This document shows positions 1 to 11,704 of a stretch of DNA of 64,000 bases, one piece after another. The position numbers and the translations under genes were made by a program. How positions within the stretch are numbered: the stretch's first letter is position 1; each line of letters begins with the position of its first letter. The DNA is from Mytilus trossulus (taxonomy: Eukaryota > Mollusca > Bivalvia > Mytilida > Mytilidae): contig NC_086381.1 of NCBI RefSeq assembly GCF_036588685.1, positions 48,297,431 through 48,361,430 of the forward strand, in the 5' to 3' direction. The notes beneath the pieces are model-generated. The model did no database searches and was not told the origin of the DNA. It worked only from the letters and a program-made list of their open reading frames with translations.

Positions 1-69
1 GAATGGCTAGTGATTACAGTAGTAACTACTTATACCACTCGGTCACCGAGGACCCCTTCTGAACTTTAT

Positions 70-269
70 GTAGATTAGACCGTTGGTTTTCCCGTTTGAA
101 TGGTTTTACACTAGTAATTTTTGGGGCCCTTTATAGCTTATTGTTCGGTGTGAGCCAAGGCTCCGTGTTGAAGGCCGTACTTTAACCTATAATGGTTTAC
201 TTTTTAAATTGTTTTTTGGATGGAGAGTTGTCTCATTGGCACTCACACCACATCTTCCTATATCTATAT
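70..269 (+). repeat. Mytilus dispersed repeat A
   Basis: Contains GGGGCCCTTTATAGCTTATT, GAAGGCCGTACTTTAACC and ends CACCACATCTTCCTATATCT. The same wording recurs at least ten times in the window in both orientations. Short non-autonomous element; class not determined. Confidence 0.7.
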
Positions 270-280
270 GCTTACAAAAT

Positions 281-619
281 AAGACCCAGTTTACACTGAC
301 AAAAAAAATCGATCATTGGTCCAGTGTAAACGGGTAAGATCGATCTTCAATAGGACTTAAAAAGTCTACCTCTAGAAGTGGTTTTAAAAAAGATCGATAT
401 TATTTGAATCGATATTTTTTTTGGTGTAAACGCTTGAATCGATCTCGATCGATCTTTGTTCAGGTGTTTGTTATATTTAGATGGGAAAATAAAGGTCAGA
501 CCGGTTCTTTTTATGTTGTAGTGTAAACGCACTAGATTAAATAAGATCGAACTGGTCTTTTTAAGATCGATTCAAATAAAGCTCGATTCAATTTCGTTGC
601 CAGAGTAAACGGGGTCTTA
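281..619. mobile_element. Short inverted-repeat element rich in ATCGAT
   Basis: Left end AAGACCCAGTTTACACTG pairs with right end CAGAGTAAACGGGGTCTT. The interior repeats GATCGAT and GTGTAAACGC. About 340 bp, no transposase: a MITE. Confidence 0.6.
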
Positions 620-1500
620 GTTACTAATAAATCCTGCTGAAATGTATCAAAGGCCATGGTGGTGTCACTGATCAGAGTCAAAATGGTGATTTGTTAACTC
701 TTATCTGAGAATTCATTGTAAGCAAATGACATGGACCCCAAATGGACGGTAGACAACCCCGTTAAAATTGGCTGTCTGGTTGGTTTTGACGAATGTAAAT
801 AGCCGTGACAAGTTGGAATGCGGACATCAATCCCATTTCGTCGTATTTCGTCTGCAAGCTACATAACCGTTCCACGAACGCTTAGTGACTGTGATTGTGG
901 CATGTGGAAAGGCATAACTGTGTCACTATTCACCATGTCCCCTTTCATAATGGTAGTCGACATTCGCGATTGTCCTGGTCAATCTGCTTTTAGAATTTAC
1001 CTAATGCACGATTTTTTTTAATTATCGTTATATAATTTACATGAAATAGTTGTCACTTAACGGTAAGCAAACATCCATCAAACATACAACTATAAGTTTT
1101 GATGAAATTCGTTTCCATTTCTATAGGTCGGTTAGGGCAAGGACTGTCTAAAGTAAACGGATGGTTTTTTTATTTACTTTTGTTTTAAATTTTTTTCTCA
1201 TCGTCGTATTTAATACTGCATTCATTTTATCCATACACATTATTTTTTCCTTAATACATTTATAGGCAAAAATGATTTCAAACATATACTTTTTGAGATA
1301 CGTAGAAACATTTTTTAAATTGTATACAAAATAATATTTAACATCTCAATTATACAGGAAACAAGATATAATTGCATGTATTTTTCTTATAAATAAAGTA
1401 AACCTATTAAAGGAAATTGATGAGATAAGCACTAACTTCCGATTTTGAACATAATTAATAATAAATGGGGTGACAGCACTTGTAACAACATATTTAGTAG
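620..1500. other. Upstream flank of receptor copy 1
   Basis: 730-1010 is less AT-rich than its surroundings and has a 67-codon frame without recognisable homology. The rest is AT-rich with no repeat I can name. The promoter of the receptor gene should lie near 1300-1500, but no clear core element stands out. Confidence 0.3.
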
Positions 1501-1502
1501 TT

Positions 1503-1581
1503 ATGGCGTATGTTATGCCATGGCATGGTTTAGCATTCTGCGTTGTGACTTTTATTTTTGGTTTAGTTAATACTCTAAAGG
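1503..1581 (+). CDS. Signal-peptide exon of receptor copy 1
   Basis: The ATG opens a 26-codon stretch (MAYVMPWHGLAFCVVTFIFG, then LVNTLK) followed by G and the donor GTAAGT. The hydrophobic core and small residues before the end fit a secretory signal. The phase (one base left over) joins exactly to the exon at 3427, giving Asp-Glu-Pro as the likely mature N-terminal region. No open frame longer than 60 codons reveals it. Confidence 0.75.
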
Positions 1582-4500
1582 GTAAGTTTTTTTCTTATTT
1601 GCATTTTGATTAGATCGAATTCGTTTTTAAAGAAGCATTTTTACGATTTTTTTTGATTTTTTGATTTTTGTTTTTCATAGCAACCTTCTGTCAAACGCAC
1701 AGACAATCGTAGTAGTAAATAGAACAGTGCTATTCTTTTTTTTCTCTGTCTCTTTTTGACCTGTATGAGTATACCTATACGCGTGCGATTTTACTACGGT
1801 CGTACGTACGTTATACCGTTGGACAATATATTTTATATTTTCAATAAAAAAGAAGATGTGGTATGATTTCAAATGAGACAACTCTTCACAAGATACCAAA
1901 TGACACAGAAATTAACAACTATAGGTAACCGTACAACCTTCAACAATAGCCCGTATTGCGTAGTCAGCTTTAAAAGGCCACGGAATGACAATGTAAAACA
2001 ATCCAAACGAGAAAACTAACGGCCTTATTTATGTACAAAGAATGATCGAAAAACAAATATGTAACACAGAAATAAACGACAACCACTGAGTTACAGGCTC
2101 CTGGCTTGGGACAGGCACATGCATACAAATGTGTCGGGTTTAAACATGTTAGCTATCTGATATTAAGCTGTTGAAAGGATTTTTAGATAAATCGTATTAC
2201 TGAGGAAAAACATCATTTCAGGTTAAAGTTATTAGGATAGACGTCCATTGGTGTTAATGTTCATTGGCAAATATTCAAATCATGTTCAGGAAGATGGGGA
2301 TACAGAACTTGAATATTAGACCGTAATTGTTTTGTTTGAATTGTTTTACATTGTTTGCCATTTCTTGGTATCTTATAACTGACTACGTGCATTGTGTGGG
2401 TTTGCTCATTGTTGAAGGCTATGGGGTTTTTTTTTCAGACAAACTTTTTGTTTCGCCTTCGGCGAAAAACAATCTATTTTTTTGGCGACAAGTCGAAAAC
2501 ATTTTGTTTTTGTTTTAAATTAACAACTATAGGTAACCGTACAACCTTCAACAATAGCCAATATTGCATAGTCAGCTTTAAAAGGCCCCGGAATGACAAT
2601 GTAAAACAATCCAAACGAAGAAACTAACAGACTAATTTATGTACAAAAAATGAACGAAAAACAAATATGTAACACAGAAATTAACGACAACTGGACAGGC
2701 ACATACATTCAAATTTTAGCATTACATATAGTGGCAGCTGAGGGTGAAACAATCATTTTTTTCTCAGGGTCAGAAACAAATTATTTTTTTCTCCAAAAAC
2801 TGGAAACAGAGACATATATACACATGTGTATATATGTCTCTGCTGGAAACAAACTTTTTTTTCCAAAAAAAAATCCATAGCCATTCAGTCGTTTGGTACA
2901 TGTATGTTGGTTAACATTTGTGTTAATGCCGTTACTGTACCTCCTTGTAGTATATAGTAATATACTATTTGAACAAATTTATGTTGCGTCTGCACGAAAT
3001 TATGTGTTAAATGTATATCAAACTATACTCATTTATACTCAAGTGTAGAAATATAAAAAAAGAAGATATTGTATGATTGCCAATGAGAGAACTCTCCACA
3101 AGAGTCCAAAATGACACAGATATTTAAAACAACTATAGGTCACAGTACGGCCTTCAACATTATTTAAGCATCGAATGCAGTGTTCTCTATGTCAGTAAAA
3201 GAGAGACGCGAAAGATATCAAAATGATATTCGAACAATAAACTGACAACGCTATGGCGAAAAACGAATAAAAAAGAACAAAACACAACGTAGAAAACTAC
3301 GGATAGAGAAAACGAACCCTACTAAAAACTGGAGGTGATGTCAGATGCTCAGTTAAGTAAATATGTGCTTTTTGTTCAATATCTTATTTCAGTTATTCTA
3401 CTATAAGAGTTTATATTTATTCTCAGATGAACCTTTACGTGTGTATATAACCAGTCGAAATTACACGTGGTTTGAAGCCAGGAAACTCTGCACCCTATTT
3501 AAAGTTGAGTCTACGCATGTGCAAATAAACGAGTTGACCGTTACCTCTCGTCTAATGTGGACACATGGGACTGCTACATTTCTACCTTGGGTAGAATATC
3601 TAGGTAATATGAAATTTCAGAAATAATTCTTCATGTCAGGATTTATGCTCATTTAATCATGGGTTGACGTTACCTTATTCACCATTTCACAAAAAGCATT
3701 ATATATACACTGAACAATGGTGTATAGACCATAAACACATTTCTAAGCATATTTAGGTCTAAATATGTCTCAGAACAATGTGTTTATGATTGTGTTTAGA
3801 ATCGTGCTTGGAAATATGTGTTTAATTTCTAAACACTTTCATTTTTAAACACATTAAAAGTGGTTAAATTCAAATCATGTTTAAATAGTATGTGCTTACT
3901 GACAAATTAAACATAATCCTAAACACGTTTAGATCTAACATGTAACACAAGTGTTTAATTTCTAAACACGACTTTTATAGTGATGTGGTATGATTGCCAA
4001 TGCTATCACCTTCAACAACAGACCAAATGACATCAAAATTAACAGCTATAGGTCATAGTACGGTTTTCAACAACCCATACCGCATGTTAATATGTTCATG
4101 AAAACAAAACATGTATAAAAAAATTCACGCAGCCTTCAACAATGAGGAAAACCAAGAGTTAGCTACGTCAAACATGGGCACTCCATGTTCTATTGGAAAC
4201 AAATAGAAAGAGAACGTCATATTTAAAAGAAAGTTTTGTTCACAAGGTCATGGTTATATTCAGTTCATATTTGTTCTACGTAGCAATTGACAAACGAAAC
4301 TTTAAACATAATGTTAATGTAGAACTAAATTGGTTATTAAAATGAAATTTGATTTATTAGAATGCGTTTAATGTGGGTTTTTTTTCTAAATCTATCATAT
4401 AGATATAAGAAGATGTGGTATGGGTGCTTTAATGAGTCAAAATTTGAAGAAACAAATGTAAACTGTTATAGCCAAAAGTACAAATTATGAAGAAATTGTT

Positions 4501-7500
4501 AATGTAAAACTTGTAATAACTTTTTACAAAGTAAATATCATTTTATAAAAGGTTGTTTTGAACTGCAGAAAGAACGGGTAAAGGAAGCAAAAAGTGTAAA
4601 AGTGAAAGAAGGAACACAGTTATCCGATTGCTTGTTGTATTGCCAAGGATTTAAATTCATCGGCTTAAAGGTAATATATATAACTATGAAGACTGACTGT
4701 CAGTGTTGAAAGAGTCATTCTCTTATGTGATACGTACTTATGAAATCAAATCAAAATTTAAGTTTGAGTGGATTTGAAGACATGCAATTTTCATGAAAAA
4801 AATGCATTAAGTAAGAGGCATTTTTAATAGTAAGCATCCAAAATTTTATTATATTTACAATTTAAGATGCAAGTTTCATCCTTTTTTATCCTCTACAAGG
4901 AAATATATACACACGCATTTGTGTGTGTGTGTAAAACATGTAGTTTAAAACTCTGTTACTTTTCAGATATCTATTTCGTCTTTTTTCAGCAACACAAGTG
5001 TATATGCCTAAGTAATATCGAGTGGAACTCTCACTTCATTAGAAGTCCTTGTAATATATACCCGGTTAAATGCCGCGGTGATCCAGATACGTTTTGTGGA
5101 AAACAAGGTGTTCCGAAAGACTCCTGTTTCTTTTCTGTTTATAAAAAAGGTAATTTAAAAACAACGTTTATTGAAATAGTGTTATATATATTACAAGGAC
5201 CATGTAATTTTTGTTTTAAATCATCACAAAGTAGATATTGTTGAAGTGCTAATATTTTGATTATTTTTTAACATTCCCGCTTAAATGTATCAAAGAAGTA
5301 ACAAATTCTATTATTATTTATGTAGACTCCAATACCACCTTAACTGTTTATAACGTTACTCTATGCTATCGAAGCATTAGTAAGGTAGCCGATATTCAAA
5401 TATATGATATCAAAATGTAAAGTATTTTGAGTTTGTTATTAAAAAAAAAATACGAGTCTTCATTAGTACAGTGTTATGGAAAAGAGAGGATGTTTTATAT
5501 CACCGTCTGAGGAGTTATGCTGACATTAAATATCCTTGATAATAAAAGATCTAAATCCGGTTACCTCGAGGCTTTGCACAAATGACTTTCTTAATTGTGG
5601 TAATTTATGCAGTCGTAAATTTTAAAACAGTTATATTATTGTGTAAGGATCTATTTATTTTAGACAATGCTAGTTAACATAATGTCAGCATATGCAAAGC
5701 CAAAAATGGCAAGTGTTTTGGGATGATTGTTTTTTATTCTTTCTAAACTCGAGTATATCATGCATGTAGTGTGCTGGTTTTCAATATATTTATTTCTTAA
5801 TTGAGTAGCAACCATCAGTGAAGCAAATGGTTTTGGAAACTGTCTGGCTATTTCTATTATACCCGGTTCATCATATTTCCTAGCACTGAAATGTTCAACA
5901 CAACTTCATCGACTTTGCCTTTCTAGTAAGTACAATGTATACAATCTTTATCAAATTCATTAGACTTTATTATAGTACCTTTTACATTTACGTATCGGTC
6001 AGTTTTGTGCTTTTAAGGCTTTTGAAAGTCTTCACAATTAAAGTTTGACCAAGTTTTTTACTACTGGACGGAGGAACGATCATAAATATGGGAAGATTAA
6101 TCCTTAACATGCACATATCTGGTAAATTCCTATCGTTTAAAAAATATGAATCCTGTCAGAAAATCTCGTTGACAAATTAAACACTTTAAAAGAACATAAT
6201 GAGAAATTCATTTATACAAACATCATCGGATTTGGCTAATTTCTGCTCTTTGATCGGGTTGTTGTCTCTTTGACACATTCAATTTTATCATCGGCATATT
6301 TACGTAGAAGAAATTATATTCCTGTTATCCTTTCATTGAACAGGGTAATCTTTGTAGGTAATACACGTTGATGAAATTTGCTGGGATTTTTTTTGAAATC
6401 GTGTAACAATTGACTATATGAACCGGGTGTTTGTTATATCAGTTTTCACGTTTTAATTGTCTTATATTTTCCATATCGACTATACGGTATTTTAATTGTT
6501 AAAGGCCGTAAAGTTGCTTAAAAAAATCAACTCTTTTTGATAGTTATTCTTTTGACAATATAAAAAAAGAAGATGTATTATGATTGCCAATAAAACAACT
6601 CTCCACAAGAAAAACATGCCACATATCATTAGTTTTATATTTGGTTTATTAATTTATTTATTTTTTACTTCACAGAAAGCGTTTATTCCAATACCTTCTA
6701 TCCACAGTCATATTCACGCTTGTCATGGATAAGTTCATTCCAAACGTGCCCGGACTCATACATGTTAGCCCGTTACAGTATGATGCCCGATAGCACTCAT
6801 TTTACAGACGACGGGACATATTGGTTGTCTAACACGAGAAGGTGGATTCAAGAACAACGTAAGCGTCCATGTTATGGGATTAAAAATATACAAATGAATT
6901 GTTAATAAAATTTTCTTTTTAAAAACTTCAAAGATTTACATAACATCTAACATGCATGTAAACATATGCAGCAACTACTGTATTTGCTAACCTTGATTCA
7001 CATTATGTGTTTAAAATAGTTGTTTGTTACCATGGCGCAATTTCTTGAAACGTGATTTTAGGGGAAACTACTTCAGGAAAAAATAATCATAGGAAAATTA
7101 ATAATAACGAGTTTAAGCTACAGTTTACACCATGAATGGCAAGGAACAAGTTTTTTAAAAATGACTTGAATATTCTGTCATAGGAGAATTGGCGGTAAAG
7201 ATATTTCATTTCTATGGTGGTTCGTTTTTTCGTGTTTTTTCTTCTTTGTAGTTGTACCTAAGTTTGAATTAAATGTTTAATTTACATCTATATTTTAGTT
7301 ACAAACCCAGAATATTGTGTCGCTGTAAGAGTTCAGGACAATGGCTATCTGGAAAGATTTCCCATCAGATGTCATCAAAAACTCCCAGGTCTGTGCGTAA
7401 CTCCATCATATAGTCCACAGGATGATTCCACTGGAAGAGAAATACTAACCTCCCAAGCTCCAACTGGGGAGCCAAAGACAGAACAGAATGGAAATAAAAT

Positions 7501-10500
7501 GATATCAAAAGATCAATATGGAGTGACTGCTGGTCAGAGTTCAACTAAAAGTAAGTTCTAATATTATTCTTAGAAAGCTATTACTAGTATTTGATTTTTA
7601 AGGGTGAGGGGGGTTTATATAAGTTCATCTTGACTTTCTTTATATAAATTGTCATCCAGCCTTTTTTCTATTTCATCTATTTATCTTCGACTATTCGGAT
7701 CATTGCATATTTGGGTTAATTTTAAGCATAAATGTAATCTAATGAAAACACAATTACTATACAGTAGTTATATAATTTATGTGTCAGCTTACGCTTAAGA
7801 AAAGCATGAACAGTTATAGCAGGAAAATTTTGCCTTAAGGGCATACGATACAGTGGAATTAATGACATGGTTATCCTAAAATAATATTGTTGGCGACGTA
7901 AAACTGCTTTATTTCGGTAAAAGATGCATTTTCAAGTGATTTAAATCATAAGCTTGCAATAGAGTAAATTGAATCCACTTCTCAGAATTACATTTGACTT
8001 GATACTGTATGAAGAAATCACCATGGGATTAAAAATGTATCGTAAGCCCTTAAAAAGGCTTTTGCTACATGTATTATTGGAGGTCTTTTTATTATAATAC
8101 AGTTTTTAACATTTTTGGTTCTTATCCATCTATGGCCTCTAAATATTCGGTTGTTAGCGACGCAGATGAAGGTAAATAAGAAATATAAATTATAAAGTGT
8201 TGTTATCTTGTATTAGAAAATGTATAATAGAGAGATACATGTTATATAACAGCCATTACATAACAATGATATACAAGGAAATGCCCAACATAAAAACAGT
8301 ATTATTTTAATCATAATGTGTCATAGATCCAATTTATTCGTTCAATGTTTTGTTTTTGTTAATATGTTTCTTTAATTGGGTTTAACCTTTTATAGTTTGC
8401 TGTTCGGTGTGAGAGAAGCCTGGTGTTTAAGGTCGTACTTTGACCTATAATATTTAACTTTTACACATTGTGTCTTGGGTTGAGATTTGGCACTTATATC
8501 ACCTGTAATTATTTATATTTCTATACAAAATAAGTTAAATTTGATTATTATGCAACAATATTTTGCAGATTTCTGTCATATTGGATTACTTTTTACACAA
8601 TGTTTCTTAAACGTTTGATAGATAAACTCATCAAAGAAACCTGGATTAAAATTGTATTAGTGACAGGCGCGCGTTTGGAGAGCTGGCATTCATACCACAT
8701 CTTCTTATGTCTAATCAAATAGAAAATCAGTTTAGTTTTGATCATTTTAAAACTATCTTGCAGATTTGATTCGTATTGGATTGATAGCTGTATCAAGTCT
8801 GACATTTCTAGTGGTTCTTGCAATAATTATTGTTTGCATAAGGTTGGTATAATATGATCAGTTTTATAAAATAGTATATATATGGTTTCGGTAACGTTTC
8901 TAGTGTATATTAAAAGTTAAAACATATTAGGTATTTTCATTCCAGCTAATTAGTAAGGGCAAAGAAAGGGCTTATACAGTCACGTATATATGGATTTGAA
9001 AACTAGTAAACTGTACGATAAAAAGGTATATCAAAAATGCCGAACTCCTATGTAAATTCAAAAAGGCACAGTTCACAATAACCGACAAAACAAAGTTCTG
9101 ACGTGGTACAAGACATGTTGAAGAAAATTGTAGTTTAAACCTGACAAACTGCAAACGAACTACACAGGTAGTCGCTGGAATATGAAACTTGCACATGTTG
9201 CAATAAATATCTATTTTAAAATCTATTATTACTTAGGTGTTTGACAAAACGGATTATAATTTCAGATAGTAAGACTGAATATACTAAAGGAAAGAGTAAA
9301 ATGTATTGTGAAAATACACTTGAAGACGGGGTACGATTGCCAATGGAACATTTCTAAATGACATAAAATGTAGCCACAGTGAGCAAAACCCATTGCGCAA
9401 ATTGAGCTATAAAATGAGTTATATATAATTAAGAAACCGTTTCACTGACAGGAACTACCTATATTTTCGGTTTTATATACAATACATAAAATAAATAATC
9501 AAGAGGATAATAAAACACTAAATTTGTCACAGAGAAACAGACAAGACCTGGCCCTGAAGGCATAAAACTTTGCTCAGTGCTCTTAGCACAAAAATCATGC
9601 TCGAAACATGAAATTCAATTTGATTTTTACTTTCAAGTATGAGTACAAAAACTGACTCGAAAGTTTCATGACCACAAGGCCTGAACTAAACTGAAAACGA
9701 ACAGACATTCATCAGACTATAAACACTACCCAGAAATCTAAAGAATGAGCAACATGAACCCTTCTGAAAAAGCTGGATGAGCGAACCAGTCTTTGACCTT
9801 TCACGAGGTTGTATATCCGCACATATAGATATTTTGTGTGTGAAGATGTCACTTGGTGTTTGTCACTTAATATTTTCCATTGTTGATGAAACGGAAATTT
9901 TGATAAAACTGCTTTTCAATAGAACGAATAGGAAAAAGCATATAATCAATATCCACACATTGACTAGAAAAGGTTCTCTCGATCTTGTTTCTTCTTTAAC
10001 GTACATGACGGGACTAAAGCGTGTTTTTTTTTGTTTATTGTGATCATTCTTTATTTTTATATAATTTATTCTTCATATCGTCCATTTATAGCATTTTCTC
10101 AAGGAGCACAGAAAGTAAAAAAAAAAGTAAAATCGCAAGACTACCAAACTCTGAGGAAAATTCAAAACAAAAGTCCCGAATAAAATGTCAAAATCAAAAG
10201 CTCAATCTCATCACTAGAATGGATAAGAACTGTCATATACCTGATTTGGTACAGGCATTTTCTTATATGTAGAAAATGGTGGACTGAACCTGGTTTTATA
10301 GCTAGCATAATCTCTCACTTGTATGACATTATATTCCATTATATTGACAACGATGTAGGTACAAAACAAACAGACATAATAGGTAAATATATTAAAATAG
10401 GGATACAGCAGTCAACATTGTGTTATAATCTTAATCACTATAAAAACAAACGAAATATTTAACAAAGAAACAGATAAAGCACAAATGAAAAATAAAAATA

Positions 10501-11392
10501 CAAGAATTTACCAAAAAGAAACAAATGTATAACATAACACGTTATATAGATGATAAACAACGTCAGTGCTAAGAATCTAAACTTCAAGACCATCGGGTAT
10601 TATTTTGAAGTTGATTTAGAATATAAAACAAGGATTAGGTATCTTGTGATGATTTTTTTTTAAAGGTTGAGACGTTCTTTGACATTCCCTTGTTTCATCA
10701 ACTTTCTGTTCAAACAATGAGTCTGAGTAGCAGCTACAAGCACTTAATACCAAATAAGTTTGGAAATGTATATCATATGCAGGTGAAGTTGATATATTGC
10801 GACTAAGGTGGGGGGAAATTGATTATTTAATTATGAAAAGAATTATATAAAGTGGTACTTTTCTCAATTAAAAGATTTTGGTTTTACTGTTTTGTTTTTT
10901 GTCTCGGTTTTTTTTTATCCTTACATCTTTTATCCCAAATGAATCATGCTTATTTTAAGCTTCACAAGCTTTTGGTTGGATTAAACCGTATCTGCTCACA
11001 TGTGACATGTGTACTGAATCAATAAATCTAAATGTATATGATATTTCATACGTTTTGTCAATTGTAGAATGAAGAGACTACCTGCAAATTCTCAAAATAA
11101 TTCAGCGCCTGGAAAGGGTGTGGTTTATGCAAAGGTTAAAAAGTCAACTAATCGAAAAGGAAGCACCAATCAAACACCAGTGCCCTCTACACCAGAGGAC
11201 ACATACGATCATATAGACCATCGGCGTAATCGAGAAAACCCAGACGGAAGTACGTATGACACAATGCAGAATGTAATAATCGAGGAAGAAAATGAATACG
11301 AATTTTCAAACGAATCAGAAACAGGAGAGAACTTGTTTATTTGCGATTCCATGGGTTACAGTCAAGTCATTGAGGTTGTTGACACATCATAA
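1503..11392 (+). CDS. CTLD/WSC single-pass receptor, copy 1 (10 exons)
   Basis: Exons: 1503-1581, 3427-3603, 4573-4670, 4990-5149, 5809-5925, 6676-6858, 7299-7550, 8103-8171, 8764-8842, 11068-11392. All are bounded by AG/GT, the phases match at each junction, and the total of 1539 nt gives 512 aa plus TAA. Order of parts: signal peptide (1-24), first CTLD half with WFEARKLC and PWVEYL (27-85), WSC domain (86-171: CxxxC, CIC, CGxxG, SVYKK), second CTLD half with three Cys (172-210), second CTLD (211-305), Ser/Thr/Pro-rich stem, transmembrane helix (382-403), and a tail with tyrosine motifs at 425, 451, 468, 482 and 502. I infer a surface recognition receptor that signals through SH2 proteins; the ligand is unknown. 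Uncertain points: the exon 3 acceptor (CAG or AAAG; only AAAG keeps phase), the exon 5 acceptor (5806 or 5809), and whether the 69-nt stem exon is constitutive. The GTTGGT donor of the TM exon is weak. Confidence 0.85.
1846..2150 (-). repeat. Mytilus dispersed repeat A, reverse copy
   Basis: Starts AAGAAGATGTGGTATGATTT and continues through ACTATAGGTAACCGTACAAC and AACAATCCAAACGAGAAAAC, the reverse-strand form of repeat A. In intron 1 of receptor copy 1. Confidence 0.65.
2310..2720. repeat. Two inverted fragments of repeat A around an AT-rich centre
   Basis: 2310-2420 resembles the forward element (TTAGACCGTAATTG, TTGTTTTACATTG) and 2520-2720 the reverse one (ACTATAGGTAACCGTACAAC). They flank a TTTCGCCTTCGGCGAAA hairpin at 2450-2467. 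Confidence 0.5.
2807..2842. repeat. Perfect 36-bp palindrome
   Basis: Half-site CAGAGACATATATACACA is followed directly by its exact reverse complement, with no spacer. It lies in intron 1 of receptor copy 1, flanked by CTGGAAAC-type sequence on both sides. Confidence 0.9.
3050..3170 (-). repeat. Repeat A fragment, reverse
   Basis: AAGAAGATATTGTATGATTG, CAATGAGAGAACTCTCCACA and ACAACTATAGGTCACAGTAC match the family. Confidence 0.6.
3970..4110 (-). repeat. Repeat A fragment, reverse
   Basis: GATGTGGTATGATTGCCAAT, then ACAGCTATAGGTCATAGTAC. It follows a 300-nt AT-rich stretch (3690-3965) with many TGTGTTTA / TAAACACA words in both orientations. Confidence 0.55.
4573..5149 (+). CDS. WSC domain of receptor copy 1 (two exons)
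   Basis: Exons 4573-4670 and 4990-5149 encode a WSC-type cysteine domain, found in yeast stress sensors, polycystin-1 and Kremen, where it is thought to bind carbohydrate or ligand. Visible marks are CLLYC, FKFIGLK, HKCICLS, a CxxxxxxC pair, FCGKQG and the closing FSVYKK. The usual first Cys (YLGCY) is absent at the exon 2/3 junction, while an extra Cys precedes FSVYKK, so the total stays at eight. The domain sits between the two halves of the first CTLD. Confidence 0.75.
5285..5346 (-). mobile_element. 3' end fragment of the TTAAGG(T/A) element family
   Basis: AACAAATTCTATTATTATTT and ACTCCAATACCACCTTAA match the right end of the complete element at 13192-13784. The left end is missing. Confidence 0.5.
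6245..6300. repeat. Fragment of dispersed bivalve repeat C
   Basis: GGGTTGTTGTCTCTTTGACA followed by CATTCAATTTTATCAT matches the end of the family seen at 36985-37250 and 41775-41835. Confidence 0.45.
6558..6625 (-). repeat. Repeat A fragment, reverse
   Basis: AAGAAGATGTATTATGATTG and AACTCTCCACAAGAAA, just before the exon at 6676. Confidence 0.5.
7835..8053. mobile_element. TTAA-flanked MITE, 211 bp
   Basis: Ends GGGCATACGATACAG and TGTATCGTAAGCCC are inverted and sit between TTAA copies at 7835-7838 and 8050-8053. TTAA duplication is typical of piggyBac-type transposition. Same family as 50485-51104. Confidence 0.65.
8103..8171 (+). CDS. Small stem exon of receptor copy 1, possibly a cassette
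   Basis: The exon is 69 nt, bounded by an acceptor AG at 8101-8102 and a GTAAAT donor at 8172. Phase 1 on both sides fits the flanking exons, so it can be skipped without a frameshift. It encodes a 23-residue Ser/Tyr-rich juxtamembrane piece (NIFGSYPSMASKYSVVSDAD). Copy 2 has no counterpart. A TTAA-flanked element ends only 50 nt upstream. Confidence 0.55.
8390..8530 (+). repeat. Repeat A, partial
   Basis: CTTTTATAGTTTGCTGTTCG, TAAGGTCGTACTTTGACC and a diverged tail. Its 3' end and adjoining intron are duplicated at 8680-8763. Confidence 0.55.
8485..8618 (+). pseudogene. Decayed duplicate of the TM exon
   Basis: An acceptor TTTTGCAG followed by ATTTCTGTCATATTGGATTA at 8569 closely mirrors CTTGCAG followed by ATTTGATTCGTATTGGATTG at 8764. 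The upstream intron sequence, including a repeat tail, is also duplicated. In the same phase it reads DFCHIGLLFTQCFLNV and then stops at 8616-8618. It is either dead, or a terminal exon that would remove the membrane anchor. Confidence 0.5.
8764..8842 (+). CDS. Transmembrane exon of receptor copy 1
   Basis: It encodes LIRIGLIAVSSLTFLVVLAI followed by IIVCIR, a single hydrophobic helix ending in Cys and a basic residue, typical of a type I stop-transfer segment. Phase 1 in and 2 out agree with the stem and tail exons and with the TM exon of copy 2. Confidence 0.8.
10113..10400 (+). repeat. Dispersed bivalve repeat B
   Basis: AGAATGGATAAGAACTGTCA, GATTTGGTACAGGCATTTTC and AACCTGGTTTTATAGCTAGC. 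Related copies at 15078, 17843 and 27600. Lies in the last intron of receptor copy 1. Confidence 0.6.
11068..11392 (+). CDS. Cytoplasmic-tail exon, receptor copy 1
   Basis: The exon adds one base to the split Arg codon and then codes 107 residues to TAA. It is hydrophilic and contains five tyrosines: GVVYAKV (fits the ITIM pattern V-x-Y-x-x-V), DTYDHID, STYDTM, NEYEF and GYSQVI. YA-x-V, YDHI, YD-x and Y-x-Q-V also occur in the same order in the copy 2 tail. Confidence 0.85.
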
Positions 11393-11598
11393 AGTAAAGA
11401 CTTATAAACGGAGTTTAATTATCGAATGTGATAATAATTAGTTTTGGAGGATATCCATATCTTGTGATAGAAAAAAACATATTTACTGTTTATTATATTA
11501 TAGTTATTTCAAGAGTTATAAGCAATGTGTTCTTTCTTTGGATGTCAATAGGAAAAACAAGTATCTTTAACGATTTGATTCAATTTATGAACCATATC

Positions 11599-11604
11599 AA
11601 TAAA
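11599..11604 (+). terminator. Candidate polyadenylation signal of receptor copy 1
   Basis: An AATAAA lies 207 nt after the stop codon, with a second AATAAA about 15 nt later. AT-rich 3' untranslated sequence precedes it. Cleavage site not determinable here. Confidence 0.4.
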
Positions 11605-11704
11605 GAAATTCCATTGAATAAATTGTATTTTCTTTTTATTCGAGTAAATATGAGTGTAATCAGAATATTGTTCATTATGTACATATTTCAGTTGTGTTGA
11701 TTTA

